A stretch of DNA of 64,000 bases from Oryzias latipes (Eukaryota; Chordata; Actinopteri; Beloniformes; Adrianichthyidae). Positions 10,372 to 21,875 of this stretch are shown in pieces (position 1 is the first letter of the stretch; the number at the start of each line of letters is the position of its first letter). Both the position numbers and the translations under genes were made by a program. The stretch spans positions 32,882,934 to 32,946,933 of the forward strand of contig NC_019859.2 of assembly GCF_002234675.1 (NCBI RefSeq), given 5' to 3'. The notes under the pieces were generated by a model. It was not told the DNA's origin. It searched no databases and was given only the letters and a program-made list of their open reading frames with translations.

Positions 10372-13300
10372 TTCTGCAACATTTGATAAATCACAGAGCG
10401 CAGACTTTATCAATTAATGTTACAACATTACCAGAATGAAGATGTGCCTCCTAGGATAAGAACATGAACAGAAAACTGCTTAATGATTGCAGGAAGTTGG
10501 CAGACCAACAGTAACATTAAAAGAAGTGCAACTGCTTCTGGAAAGTCCTAATTCTGAAGTCTGTGACGTCGTATTTTTTACAGACCTGTTCTGTGGAGCG
10601 AGGTTGCAAGGCGGATGTCTCGTCTTTCAAAAGAAAAACATCCGAGCCCTGGCAAACACTCAAAGCGTCTCACAACAGCACATAAGGCAAACTTGTGACG
10701 GTGTGATAAAACGTAACATTTCATTTTTTATGGTCATTGATTTCAAAAGTTCTTTTTAGTGCAACGTTGCACGTCATTGAAAGCACGTCAGTGAATAATG
10801 GTGGTGGTAGCAGCATCTTGCTACCTGTTATTTCAGTCAAGGTGGAGGGAATTCTAAATCATTTCAAATGGCAGTCATTGTAAGCACAAAGGACGACAAT
10901 TGGAGATAAGTTTATTTTTCAATACAACAGTTCAAATAGTACACATCCGTAAACAACAGTGGGACTTTACCAGAAAAACATTTAGGTCTGAAAGGAACAG
11001 GAAGGTCCAGACGTGAATCTAATTTCAAATCTGAGCGAGATATGAAGAGCACTGTCCAAATATGCTTACCGGTAATTCCACCCCCCAAAATGAGTGATAC
11101 TACAAAATAAGGATTCTACTAAGTATTGTTTTTAGAATAATGCTTATTTACCAATCAATATTTTATTTAAAGCTGTATTGGGTGATATTTAAAGTTCGAA
11201 AGGTTCTCGTTTAAGTCTGTTTTAGGCTTCAATATGAATGTATGGACTTAATATTCTCTCTATATTGTTTAGTTTTAGTGGACATAAAAAGGCTGAAGAT
11301 AAGTATTATATTTCTCATGTTTTTATAAAACACTCTGGTGGTGGGTAACAAAAAAACAAACAAACCTGATTTTTGTGAATGTGATTTCAAATAAAACATG
11401 ATTAAGATCTTTGTAATTTTTATGTCTTCTTGGCAGCATCTCAACGTAGAAGGTTCTATGAATAAATGGTAACTTCCCAAAACGCTGGCACCCCAAAACT
11501 GTTGCTGTCCCTGTGAGGATTTCCATCAAAGGCAGTCTATTACAGATTCACAAGATAACCACAAACAGCTTTTCAGCTATTTTTTTTATTTGCTCTTTAT
11601 ATTTTTAGAAAGCTGCCTGAGGTCTTATATATTGATGGGGATTTTTGCAAACGAGATTCATTTTCTTTGCCCAAAACAACAAAATAATTTGAAGCACCAC
11701 TCTTGAAACCTATTGAATTAACAGCAGAGGTTTGGGAACACGAGGAACATGAGGATCTGTAATTGTGTGTGACTTGCATTTAAAACAAGTTTTACAAAAA
11801 CTAAACAAAGGGATAAACATGTTAGATTTTTTGCATTTTTTTTATGAATAAACCCTAAAAGGGAAGATTTTGGATTCGGTGTGTGGCTATTTTTATTTCT
11901 ACTAAAGACTGGGTGAATACTCGATACTGATTATCTGCCGGTTGTGGATATAGTAAGGGATAATGTCCAACGAAGTGTGCTTTATGAGAACTTACCGCAC
12001 CCTGCGAAAGACTGAACTGATACATGTATTATCACTTTGGATTCTCGATTTTATACCATGGTCTGGTTGAATACTCAATTCTGATTGGTTGCTGGGTGTG
12101 GATTAAAAAGGGATAATGCACACTAAAAAAGAAGTTATGGTCACATAGCCTAAATGCTCTATATCACTGCGCTGGCTTCTCTGAAACTTTAGCTTCATCA
12201 TCTCAACAAAAAAAGAAGCAGTAAGAGGTTAACTTTCTCTGAACTGATGCCTGCTGATGTGGTGATCAGCATATATTACGATTTCCTTTGGCGCCATCTC
12301 ATGTTTACTGTGACAACGCGCAGCGCCACGTTTGAAAAATTCTACTTTTTGTTAAAAAAGTGATCTAAACGGAAAAAATAACACAAATAAAATACTAAAA
12401 TTTGAATATTTAAATCTTTTGTAAGTGACCATGGTAGAAGCGGGTTAATGGCCTTCTAAGTGTGCATTAACACACTTCACGAAAGCAATCGTCCTTCGCT
12501 TTGTGTCGGACGGTTCAGGCTTCCACAGCGTGCATTAATTTTTGATAATGCACAGTTTGTCGCCCATTACCCCTTACGTAACATGATCATTTCAACATAG
12601 TACTTGAACAGAGAAATCAGAGTTTTCCCTTAAGACTTCAGGACATTTATAGGACAGTGATGAAAACCATTTTTCCCAGGGCAACATTCACTGTTTTTAG
12701 TGGTAAACTTAAACAATTTTGTGTTCTCAAAAAATTGTTTTACACTCGAAACTTAAATAGCGCACTATAAAGTGCGTTCGCCATTTTGTAGTGCTGTCCA
12801 TATCTAAAATTCCAAAATCGAGTGCCCTGGAAAATTCCCTGAAGTTTCTGCGATCAGTGACCAGTGTGCAATGATGCTCACTAGATTGGAGAATATAGAC
12901 AACAATGCATTTCGTCAGAACAATTTTTGCAGAAAAAAAGTATTAAATTTTTTTAAATAAATTGATGCTTTTATCTTCAGAAGACAGTGGACTCATAAAT
13001 AATCGTTGCAAAACGGTCATATTAATTAGATTTTAACTTTGTAATATCCATGACGTTATATCCGCCGTTTAAAAAAAGTAGTGAGCAATGTGTCCAAATT
13101 GCTTTTAAAATCCAGGGCACTAGATAGTGCTACACTGTATAGTTTTTTAGTAGTTAGGGAGTAGGATGGGAATTGGGACATAGCCAATGTTCCCTTGTGA
13201 GAAAGTCAATGCTGACTGGTCAGAAAGTTTTCCAATCAGCTCGTAGACGGGATCAGGTTTGGGCACAATTGGAAGAATTTCTGACCAATCATCATCTCCA

Positions 13301-13830
13301 TGTCTGTAATTGGGTGGCTTTTTGTGGCACATTGAGAGAACATTTTAGTCAAAATTGTTTTGATTGCACATATTTTTGAGTTTCAAGTGCATTTTTCTGT
13401 TTCAGTTGCAAGCTAATTTTTGAGCACACAAAATGTTTAACATTCTAAAGTCTAAACGATGTGTGTTACACTTGGATTAATGGCACAAAAATCACTCCAT
13501 ACCAGAGCCGCGAGACTGAAGTACTAAAAGCTTAGAAGGAGTAGTGGACACTGATTTAGGGTGAGGACTATAATGAATCAAAATATTGCAACAGATTGTT
13601 GTGGCTGAAACATCACGTGCGTTTTGCCGTGCCATCCCTCCGGGCCACCGTACTGCGTAACACGTGACGGCGTGAGTCAAAACAACGGCTACAAGTGGGT
13701 GTTGATCTCTGTTCATAGCATTTGAGTGTTTCGCTGTTGCTTTAGCCTAAAACTAAAGAGTAACTTTAAAGAAGATAAACGTATAGTGTCTATCGGTTAC
13801 GGAATGGAGGGTTTGCGGAAGGTCGCGCGA
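10372..13830. other. Intergenic region between zinc-finger genes
   Basis: I see no gene. At 11,895-12,120 two related segments (GGTGAATACTCGATACTGAT and GGTTGAATACTCAATTCTGA, each followed by GGGATAATG) look like parts of one repeat that may reach about 12,580. At 12,750-13,180 the GTGCGTTCGCCATTTTGTAG region and the later AGGGCACTAGATAGTG resemble an interspersed teleost repeat. The rest is AT-rich with no recognisable content. Confidence 0.4.
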
Positions 13831-14167
13831 CGCCGGAAGAGAGATTAGCATCAGCATGCGGGTGCTAACGCTAGGTTAGCTATTTTAGCCAATATATCAG
13901 TCAATGAGCATCACATCTGTGAGATTTTGAGTTTCATAAAAGTCTGAATTTTGGTCACAGCCAAAAATATTGGGACCGACGCATGCGCACGTCACTAAAC
14001 AAACCCCGTTTTCTGTGAAGCGGATAACATCAAAGAGGATGTACAACGACAATCCCTAGGAGACGTTTTACATCAAAGCAAAGGCACCGCTTCCCTGAGA
14101 GGAAAGCAGACTAAACAATCGCAGTGTAACAGACACGATAGTCAAGACCGAGAGGTGAGAGTCGACC
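13831..14167 (+). promoter_or_regulatory. 5' flank of zinc-finger gene 2
   Basis: A CpG-richer stretch directly upstream of the second zinc-finger gene, with an ETS-like CCGGAAG at 13832-13838, about 336 bp before the ATG. The placement resembles the ETS-like motif before gene 1. The transcription start is not determinable. Confidence 0.35.
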
Positions 14168-14453
14168 ATGCCGGATCTGGACGCCCTCGTTGTGGCCTTC
14201 CAGACCCAGCTGTCTGATGTGATGGAGACTGTGGTGAAGACGGCGATGTTTGAGGTCACGCGCTTGGTGGAGGACGTCTTCCTGGTGGAGGTGAGGCGGA
14301 GGAGGCGGGAGCTGGAGTCTCTGAGGATGCAGCTGCAGCGGAATGAGGAGCAATTCAGGGGAGACAAAGCAAGATCCAAGACTCTCCTTGAAAGCTCGGG
14401 GAACGGTGTGGACCAAGCGGGCGACTGTGAGGAAACTGGAGACTGCGAGGAGG
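14168..14453 (+). CDS. Gene 2 exon 1: N-terminal helical module
   Basis: 286 nt ending phase 1 at donor G|GTAAGAG. It encodes a helix-forming region and a Glu/Arg-rich coiled-coil-like segment aligned with exon 1 of gene 1. Without splicing, the frame would run on to a stop at 14558-14560, giving 130 residues. Confidence 0.85.
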
Positions 14454-17400
14454 GTAAGAGCTCAGACCTGGAGAGGAGGAAGGGGAAGTGTGTGTGGAAC
14501 AGACCAACAGTCCAGACCAATGTCCTTCGTTTCCAGACACGACCTCTGGCTGTGATGTGAAAACCCCGCGGGATTCTGTTGGATGCTGGATGTCCAGCCT
14601 CAGACGAGACGACAGAACGGGTGCAGAGGATGAAGCTGCGGCCGCACAGAATCCTGACCCCGACCAGCAGGCGAGTCCGCTGTTAACAACAGATCAGACT
14701 GATCTACCTGTTCATCATCAATTCAATTTAAAGCTTTTGGCGCTTTTCATTAAACTTGAAGCACAAAGATAAAAAAAAACAAAGTTAAAGGGCCGGTTTC
14801 ATGCAAAATGAACTTTTCAAGCTTTTAAATGTATTATAATGTTTATTCCTCACTATAAACCCCAAAGTGTTATTTTGATCCATTCACACATTTCTGAGCA
14901 TTCTTCTAAAAACCAGCTCTCTTTGAGTACCAGCCCCTCCCAATCAGAGACGTGCACAGCAATTCAGAGGGGCAGGGGCTCAAAGTCAGAAAAGGCCACC
15001 AAAAACACACGTTTTTTGTTCTTTTACCAACATGGAAATTGAGTAACATTTTAGAATAATAGTAATAGTAGTGCACGGTGGCACAGTGGTTAGCGCACTT
15101 GCCCCACTGCAAAAAGGCCTTGGGACCTGAAACACCAATGGGGGACCTTTCTGTGTGGAGTTTGCGTGTTCTCCCCGTTCATGCGTTGGCTTTGTCCCTC
15201 AGTCCAAAAACGTGCTTCATAGCTTAAATAGTTAGTCTAAATTGTCCATAGGTGTGAGTGATTGACAGACTGGGTCCAGGGTGTCCCCTGCCTTCGGCCA
15301 CAAGTGGTCGGGATAGGCTCCGGCAGCCCCATGACCCTGGGAAAAATTGGATTAGAAGATGAATTAATAATAGCATTAGTAATAGTACTAATAGATAGGT
15401 AGGTGAAAGTGATACAATTGTCATTTTTTATGTAATCAAATATTGTCAACACGAGTTTGTTCACTTTATCATAATCTTGGAAGACATTCAAAGCAATAAA
15501 ACACTGGAGGGTATTTTTTGGCAATGTGCCGCAGACATTATCAGCATTAATCAAGTCTAAAGGCCTGTTCACACCGGGACGAATTTCGCCGGCGATTTTC
15601 GCAGACGTTTAACGCCTCGTGACTAAACAAAGGGCACCAATGTGAGTGTGCACACCGAGGCGAAAAAACGCCAAGCGCCAAAGCGTCAAAAAAAAAAACC
15701 GCCTCGGGTTCGGTTTTTTTTAAAAAAAATTTTTTAATCGACCAATGAGAATGGCGCTTTTGCACACGTGTCTGGAGCCTCTGAAGTTACAGTAAAACAC
15801 AACTTGGGGGCGCTCAAACACAAAACTGTCTTGCTGAGCACACATACCAGCGAAGAAGTTAGACGCCAAGTAGCGTCTACACAGCCGCGAAGAAATAATG
15901 ACGGACATTCTAAAATATCCCCGAACCAAGCACCAGTTGGAGCTACTGATGCTTGAAATATTCATATTTTCTTTGTATGATTCTGACAAGCGCGTAAATA
16001 CTTGCTCTCTTCTTCTGAGTGAAAAGCGATTTTAAGAAGCGTAAAGTTGCGCAGCGCCACCTTGTGTACAGGAGTATTTCTGTTTACATTAAGCGCCATC
16101 TAATGTCAGGGAAGGAAATTGCATGTTCGCTCGGCTCATCGTCAGCGAAAATCGCCTGGGTGTGAACACAAAAGACGTGGCGAAAAACGCTGGCGAATAA
16201 CGCCTGGCGAATATTCGTCCCGGTGTGTACGGGCCTTAATAAAGATGGTAATATATTAAACACAGACATCCTACTACATCTTTCCCCAGAATGCTGAAAT
16301 GATTCATAATATTTAATGATATCATACTGTTGTTGTCTTAATTCACCAAGATCTGTGGTTTAAATCTCCATCATCTAATGGCTACGACTTTCTTACTAAG
16401 AATATGTTATGATTAGTATCTAATGTGCTGTTGTACCCGAAGGCTGCAAAACCAGAGGATCAGATGTCTACTTTGGATGTGAAAGAGGAAGAAGTGAACG
16501 CCCCGTGCTGTTCCTCTCATCATCTGAGCAGTTGGGGAAGTACATTTGATGGTGAGGAATCCTCATTCTTGTTACGTTGGCTTGATATTTAGCCTTAAAC
16601 ACGTCCAAATCAGTAGTTCCCTCAGTGTCCGTGTTTTCTCTCAGTTTCAGTTGTCTCCTTTCACTTGAATAGTTCTAGTTCAGGGGTGGGCAGTCTACAA
16701 CCCAGGGGCCAAATCAGCCCGTTAATCTGGCCGCCAAACTGGAAAAAATAATATTGATAGTCCTTCTAAAGGTTTTATTTTCTCTGTAATTCTGGATTCC
16801 ACTCATAAATGCTGCTCTGCAAATAAAGGCACCTTTGCTTGGATGTAGAAAGACATTCAGGATTCATGTGGTTTTTCTGATGTTTCTGATCATTCCAACC
16901 GCACATGAATGCAGCATTTTGAGTTAGAATCTATCGGTGCACGTGGCTCTGAAATCAGAACAAAATCATCCGAAATGTTCAGTTTTAAAATACAGACATA
17001 CATTTTTGATCAGTTCAAGCCTGTTTTCATCCAGATTCCATGTTATTTCTTTCTCTGATGAGGTGGACTACCAAAACACTCCACTCATCTGCTCCTGGTC
17101 CAGCCCCTCTGTCAAATTGTAGAACCCTCTGTGGCCCACCAGTCAAAAAGTTTGCCCACTCCTGTTCTAGTTGGTATTTTTACTGTTTAGTCCACAAATA
17201 CTTTACGCATAAAATGAAAGTGTGTATATTTTGAAAGACATAAAGTTTAAAAAATATATAATTTAGACACTGTTTGTGGCTGATCTTTTTTCTGCACTCA
17301 TTTTCTAGACAGAACAGGACCCGAGTCCAGCAACGCATGTGAAGCAGCCGAAGTCAGACCCAAGAAGGCTGAGGAAAACGGTGACGATTTTTTGAAGAGC

Positions 17401-18474
17401 TCTAATAGGCAAGACTCTCACATATCAGCTGCATACCAGTATCCCGAGGACCAGCCAGAGGCGCGCTCGGCCGCTGATCAGCCTCATTTTTCCTCTTTGG
17501 AACTGGACACAGGTTGGATTGGTCTTCCCGGTCTGCTGCAGAGCCACAGACCCGACAAGGAATGCGATCCGGTCAAAAGCAAAGGTTCTGCAGCTCGAGA
17601 AGAGCCTGAGGTGTGTGACTCTGTGAGAGCAGATGTTCAGCTCTCTTTGGGTGCAGATCCCGTTTCATCCTCGGGTTCCCCTGAAGCCAGGATGCAGCAC
17701 AGCAGCATGCTGGGTGTGGCTGTCAAGAAGGAGGCCCTGATCAGTTCAGGAGGGTCTGAGCCAAGCGAACGAGCAGAAAAAAAGTTTAAAAAACCCGGAA
17801 GGGCATCTGCATCTGATTCAGGGAAACCGCACCGGGTGATTTTGGAAACGCACAAATTCAACAGCTCTTACAATAAGGGCTCTGTGCTGGAAGGTATGAA
17901 GCCTCAGTCTAAAGTAGATTCAGGTTTGAGCTTACATGAAGCTATAGAGCACATCCATCGACCGCTGAAAAAGCCCCCAAGTGTTCGGACCTCTGCATCC
18001 CCGTCTGTAGCTCTCTCATTGGTTGGAAACCTCAGTAACTCCAACAGGATTCCCTCCACATCCAAAGCTGCCCCTTCTGCCGCCCTCTCCGTGCAGCGGC
18101 TCCACCTGAACCGGACCAACGCCTCATGGGTGGGCCTTAAATCCCAGCTTCAGCCTGCAACCTGTCAGCACTCCAACCCCGCCCCCCACGCCGAATCCCA
18201 CCCTCACATTGGCTCCAGACACCTCCTGCGCTGCGGCCAGTGTGGCAAGTGTTTTCCTCACCCCAGCAACTTAAAGGCCCACCTGCAGACGCACACGGGC
18301 GAGCGGCCATTCTGCTGCTCGCTCTGCGGACGCAGCTTCACCAAGCTGAGCAACCTGAAGGCCCATCGGCGGGTTCACACCGGGGAGAGGCCATACTGCT
18401 GCCTAGCCTGCGGTAAAAGGTTCACGCAAAAATGTAACCTAAAACGACACCAGAGGATCCATCTGGATGTATGA
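14168..18474 (+). CDS. C2H2 zinc-finger protein, gene 2 (4 exons)
   Basis: Join of 14168-14453, 14537-14670, 16443-16551 and 17309-18474 gives 1695 nt, 564 residues plus TGA. Phases 1, 0, 1 match gene 1 exactly. Residues 1-60 repeat the helical N-terminal module ([20 protein letters not shown]). Residues 96-176 are a linker with VKEE, and VKKE lies in the last exon; both fit SUMO consensus sites. The C-terminus carries three intact C2H2 fingers (about 483-505, 511-533, 539-561) joined by TGERP linkers. Intron 1 is only 83 bp. Intron 2 must use a GC donor (CAG|GCGAGT), supported by exon 2 being 134 bp as in gene 1. ATG context has A at -3. It is probably a nuclear DNA-binding regulator that arose with gene 1 by tandem duplication. 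No specific gene name recognised. Confidence 0.82.
14537..14670 (+). CDS. Gene 2 exon 2 with a GC donor
   Basis: Acceptor CGTTTCCAG precedes and CAG|GCGAGT follows. The length, 134 nt, and phases (1 in, 0 out) equal those of gene 1 exon 2. No GT donor fits both phase and length. Without the donor, the frame continues to a stop just after 14,760. Confidence 0.72.
14790..15005 (+). repeat. Dispersed repeat family R1, partial copy
   Basis: Shares TTCCTCACTATAAAC, TTTTGATCCATTCACACATT, TTCTGAGCATTCTTC and ACCAGCCCCTCCCAATC with copies at 25,340-25,965 and 36,960-37,910. No coding sense and no ends that I can define. Confidence 0.6.
15072..15365 (+). repeat. Common teleost GGCACAGTGG repeat
   Basis: Starts GTGCACGGTGGCACAGTGG, contains GTGTGGAGTTTGCGTGTTCT and AGTCCAAAAACGTGCTTCAT, and ends near GGATAGGCTCCGGCAGCCCC. 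This widespread teleost dispersed repeat is probably a retrotransposon 3' part. Related fragments lie at 32,140-32,285 (inverted), 52,735-52,985, 53,395-53,490 and 55,300-55,495. Confidence 0.65.
15561..16236. mobile_element. Harbinger-like non-autonomous TIR element
   Basis: The ends are imperfect inverted repeats: AGGCCTGTTCACACCGGGAC at the left, and a right end whose complement reads AGGCCCGTACACACCGGGAC. Both sides have TAA, consistent with a 3-bp TWA target duplication. No transposase frame. Lies in intron 2 of gene 2. Confidence 0.6.
16443..16551 (+). CDS. Gene 2 exon 3: acidic linker
   Basis: 109 nt, phase 0 in and 1 out, acceptor CCCGAAG (weak pyrimidine tract) and donor G|GTGAGG. 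It encodes a linker with the SUMO-like VKEE. The alternative acceptor a few bases downstream leads quickly to a stop. Confidence 0.72.
16681..17164. mobile_element. hAT-type non-autonomous element in intron 3
   Basis: Starts CAGGGGTGGGCAG and ends TTGCCCACTCCTG. Flanked by perfect 8-bp repeats TTCTAGTT at 16673-16680 and 17165-17172. 484 bp with no transposase frame. Occupies most of the 757-bp intron 3 of gene 2. Confidence 0.85.
17309..18474 (+). CDS. Gene 2 exon 4: C2H2 finger exon
   Basis: 1166 nt after acceptor TCATTTTCTAG, entering in phase 1. A long Ser/Pro-rich region with no recognisable domain precedes the three-finger array. The last finger is followed by Leu-Asp-Val and TGA, close to the Ile-Asn-Leu ending of gene 1. 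Confidence 0.88.
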
Positions 18475-19230
18475 TGGTGGAGAGCAGAGATGTCTAGAAA
18501 TACTCTGGTGTTTGTATCTACTGCGTTGTGAATCATAAATGTTTAAGTTATAACGTATGTGCGTAACATTTGTGTCTGTTGAAGTGGTAAACTCCTCATT
18601 CAAGTATGTTTTGAATGCTCAGATTGAATTCTTGTTATTTTTTTAAGAAAGAGTCCCCTTTTGTCAGCTCAGATGTTTACACAGAAATATTTGGATAGAA
18701 TTGCATCGCAGCATCAGGAACATTTACTAAAACGTTGGGTCAAACTACTTCATCAATTTGGTTTTTCTTCAGACGATACTCATTCATTTCGATGACTGAT
18801 TGAACAAATATCGACTTACTTGTCAGATTTCCTTTCTGAAAACAATGTGGTTTGCTAATAGATATGTTTTTGCATACGTAGCTCTCTAGAGTGAACACAA
18901 GTGGAACAATCTGTTCTTAAAAGTGTCAATTCCTATGTAAAAAAAACACAAGGAACTTGTTTACTGCCTAAAAATAAAAGAAACTGTTTAAAACAATTCA
19001 TAGATTTGATGAATATTACAGCTAAAATTCATTGGATTCCAATTACGATTGCTATTCATTTTAGTGAACTCTCATCTCACAGTAAAAATGCTTTGATCAG
19101 AAGAATCGATGGAAGAATATTTTTTACGCCCAGCCTCATCCTATTCTGTTTTAAACAACTTTTGGAAGTTTAATTTCTTTGAAATCCTGTTAGGGAGGAT
19201 CTTTCTAACAAAACAAGTCAACAGTTTTGA
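18475..19230. other. 3' flank of gene 2
   Basis: AT-rich presumed 3' UTR and flank. A candidate poly(A) signal AATAAA lies at 18973-18978, about 500 bp after the stop. No other feature seen. Confidence 0.4.
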
Positions 19231-19234
19231 CAGT

Positions 19235-19885
19235 AAAGGCCGTTTCACACAGCGCTATGTTCATTTTGCGCTTATTGCAGGAATGAAGTTGGTCATACGT
19301 GAAAATACGCGGAAAAAGTGAGAAAAGTTGTCGTGTTCATGTGATATTTTTACAGATGTATCATGACTGTACCACGTTCAATCCACGGAAGAAGTACGAA
19401 TAAATCATGCAAAGAACACATAAATCCACATACAACATGAACCGTGTGTGATTATTGCCCTGTTATTATGAAATTCATTAGTGATTCGTGCGTCAATTAC
19501 GTCATTTAAACGTGATATGTGTGCCGTATATCTGATATAAAAGTTGTACATTTGCGATAAAAAAAAGTTCATTAAACATACGTGGAACAATCGTGGAAAG
19601 CCTCAAAATTTGCAAATGCATCTCGCATAAATTACACAATATTGCATACGATTTATGTAAAAACTGCGTATAAGTATAAACTGTAATTCTCAACTGACCA
19701 GAAATTTTGAACAGTTTAGAATCGAATTCACGTAAAAACTTGTCAGCTAAAGCCCTCGACGGACATCTTCGCACATCAACGACTGATGAACACTTTAGAA
19801 TTATGTGCATCACGCATGGATCACAAAAATCCGATATTCTATACGTAGAAAATGTACGTCGTGGCTGTGTGACAGCTGTAAGAGA
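19235..19885. repeat. Possible TIR element, ends uncertain
   Basis: The left edge reads AAAGGCCGTTTCACACAGCG. Near 19,850-19,875, read on the complement, CTGTCACACAGCC is similar. The interior is rich in ACGT words. The ends and target duplication are unclear, so this is only a suggestion. Confidence 0.3.
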
Positions 19886-19917
19886 CAGATTTCTCTAGGA
19901 TCATAATTACACCTGAA

Positions 19918-20160
19918 CCTTCATAAAACGTCTTCTTTCTCTTTCGGCTTTTCCCATCAGGGGTCGGCACAGTGAAATAATCTCTCTTTCGAGGACGAGT
20001 CGCACGGTTAACTTGGCGATGTTTTACGCCGGATGCCCTTCCTGACGCAATCTTCTCAATTTTACCGGGCTTGGGACTGGGAACAGGGAGTAGCCCGGAT
20101 TTGAACCCAGGTTTCACGGATGGAAGGCACCGCAAACCAGCACGAGCTATACTGGCTCCT
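19918..20160 (-). repeat. Retroelement tail-like dispersed repeat
   Basis: TTCTTTCTCTTTCGGCTTTT, GGGGTCGGCACAGTG, GCCGGATGCCCTTCCTGACG and GGGCTTGGGACTGGGAACAG are words of a common teleost dispersed repeat, probably the complement of an RTE-like LINE or derived SINE 3' end. No coding sense. Confidence 0.5.
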
Positions 20161-20937
20161 TATTAAATGTCTTAAACTGCTGATCAAATAATTAGCCTCT
20201 TCAGTGAAATCACAGTTTTTTTCACAGTGAGTGTTCTTTTGACATAAGCCCATTAGGCAATATCTGTTTATCGATTGTATTTGTATTTACCGTCATAAAG
20301 ACAATTCCTTTAACAGTTATCTCATGGAGATGGGAAAAAAAATGCTGAGCTCTTTTTGGTGAAAGCGTCCTTTCTTTAGAAAAGTGTAATCTTAAGATCA
20401 GATCAAGTGCGTAAAAAGTCGTGTTCATTTTTTTAGCTACAGCGCTGCTGTGTTTGCTCTTTTGATTTATGGGTGTAATCGTCAATATTCTTTAACCAAT
20501 CAGGTTTAGGGTCTGCATAAAGGAGATGATGGATCATCTTTTAGGGACGGAACGCTGTCATGGGCTCTAATTCCACCATAACTGCCGACTGAGATGGAGA
20601 GTTGGATTATTGGAGTACCTCATGAATCCCTCTGACATTACTGTCTTCGGCCTTTGTCATCAGGTTGATTGGTGTTTTTTTCATAGACGAGGGAACTCTT
20701 TACTATCTTGCACAATCATTGTCACCATCCGGAAAAATGACTTGATCAGCAGCAAACCTACCATCGATGCAATGAACAATCTGTCCAACATTAGTGTCGC
20801 CGTAATGACTCCCCAGCTTCTGTACTGCCGATTCAGCATGTTTGGATTCTCGACATTTAATAGCCAAATAAAGGTTTTTACGGGAGATCTTTTTGCTCTG
20901 GTTTAAATAAATGTATACAGTACAGTATATGCACGGA

Positions 20938-21712
20938 TTAGCCACTTTTTTTGGGTACACCAACTGCTTGTTAATGCAAATTTCTAATCAGCCAATCACA
21001 TGGCAGCAACTTGATGCCTTTAGCCCTTGTGCTATCCTGAAATGGCCTGATATGTGATCTTCACTGGTGTCCATGGATTACATGAAATCCTCCTCACCTT
21101 AATCCACCTTTGTCATGGTAGGGATAACACGTCAATTTAAGGATCGGGTCATCTGAACCCCATAGGATAGCACAAGGGTTAAGCATGTAGACATGGTAAA
21201 GACGATCGCTGCAGTTCAAACCGAGCATCAGAATGAGGAAAAAAGGGGATTGAAGTGACTTTGAATGGGATTGTTGGCACCAGACAAGCTGGCCTGAATA
21301 TTTCAGAAACTGCTCATTTACTGGGATTTTCACCCCGCAACCCTGCCTAGGTTCTCCAGAGAATGGTCAGAAAAAGAGAAAATATCCAGTGAGCAGTGGG
21401 TGAGGTGTGGGTGGAAATGCCTTGTTGCTGTCAAAGGTCAGACGAGAATGGTCAGACTGGTCCCGTTGATGGAAAGACAGCAGGAACTCAAAGAACCACT
21501 GGTTCCAGTCGAGGTATGCAGAAGATCATCTCTGAACGCACAACACACCCAACCTTGATGCAGATGGACTCAAGCAGCAGAAGACCACACCGGGTACCAC
21601 TCCTGTCTGCTAAGAACAGGAAACTGAGGCTACAATTCACACACTCACCAAAACTGGACAATAGAAGATTGGAAAAACATTGTGTGGTCTGATGAGTCTA
21701 TTTCTGCTGATA
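20938..21712 (+). pseudogene. Tc1-like transposon relic, truncated
   Basis: Begins near a degraded terminal repeat (AGCCACTTTTTTTGGGTACA). From about 21,230 a transposase N-terminal half is recognisable in pieces, for example FQ-like SISETA and GFSP segments near 21,290-21,340 and SSRRPHRVPLLSAKNRKLR near 21,570-21,630. A stop follows a few codons after the expected Met and frameshifts occur. The copy stops near the SDES motif around 21,700, before the rest of the catalytic domain. It is interrupted by a piggyBac-type miniature element at 21,024-21,178. Confidence 0.7.
21024..21178. mobile_element. piggyBac-type miniature element, copy 1
   Basis: Ends CCCTTGTGCTATC and GATAGCACAAGGG are perfect inverted repeats. 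The flanks are TTAG (a decayed TTAA) and TTAA. 155 bp with an internal deletion relative to the ~205-bp copies. Inserted in the leader of the Tc1-like relic. Confidence 0.75.
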
Positions 21713-21739
21713 TTTCTGAACTACTCAGACCAGACCAGG

Positions 21740-21875
21740 TTGCTGCCGAACACCGGCAGCAACCTTCCACCAGAGGCAAGGTGGGGTTCAGTGTCACTTC
21801 GACACGGGAATTGAACCTGCAATCTTACAATCAGGCGTCGACCGCCCCACCGCTGCACCACGGCTGCCCCATTGC
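21740..21875 (-). repeat. tRNA-derived SINE, minus strand
   Basis: On the minus strand, GGGGCAGCCGTGGTGCAGCG, a TCGACGCCTGATTG segment and CAGGTTCAATTCCC resemble the A-box and B-box half of a tRNA-derived SINE. Relatives lie at 27,640-27,785 and 60,868-61,130. Confidence 0.6.

Larger units (their letters stand above)
14671..16442 (+). other. Gene 2 intron 2 (GC-AG)
   Basis: A 1772-bp intron loaded with repeats: a dispersed repeat (14,790-15,005), a common teleost repeat (15,072-15,365) and a Harbinger-like TIR element (15,561-16,236). Confidence 0.65.

Noticed and set aside
14488..14772. Separate 94-codon gene
   Set aside because: Its middle part is exon 2 of gene 2 (14,537-14,670); there is no ATG at the apparent start and no independent family signature.
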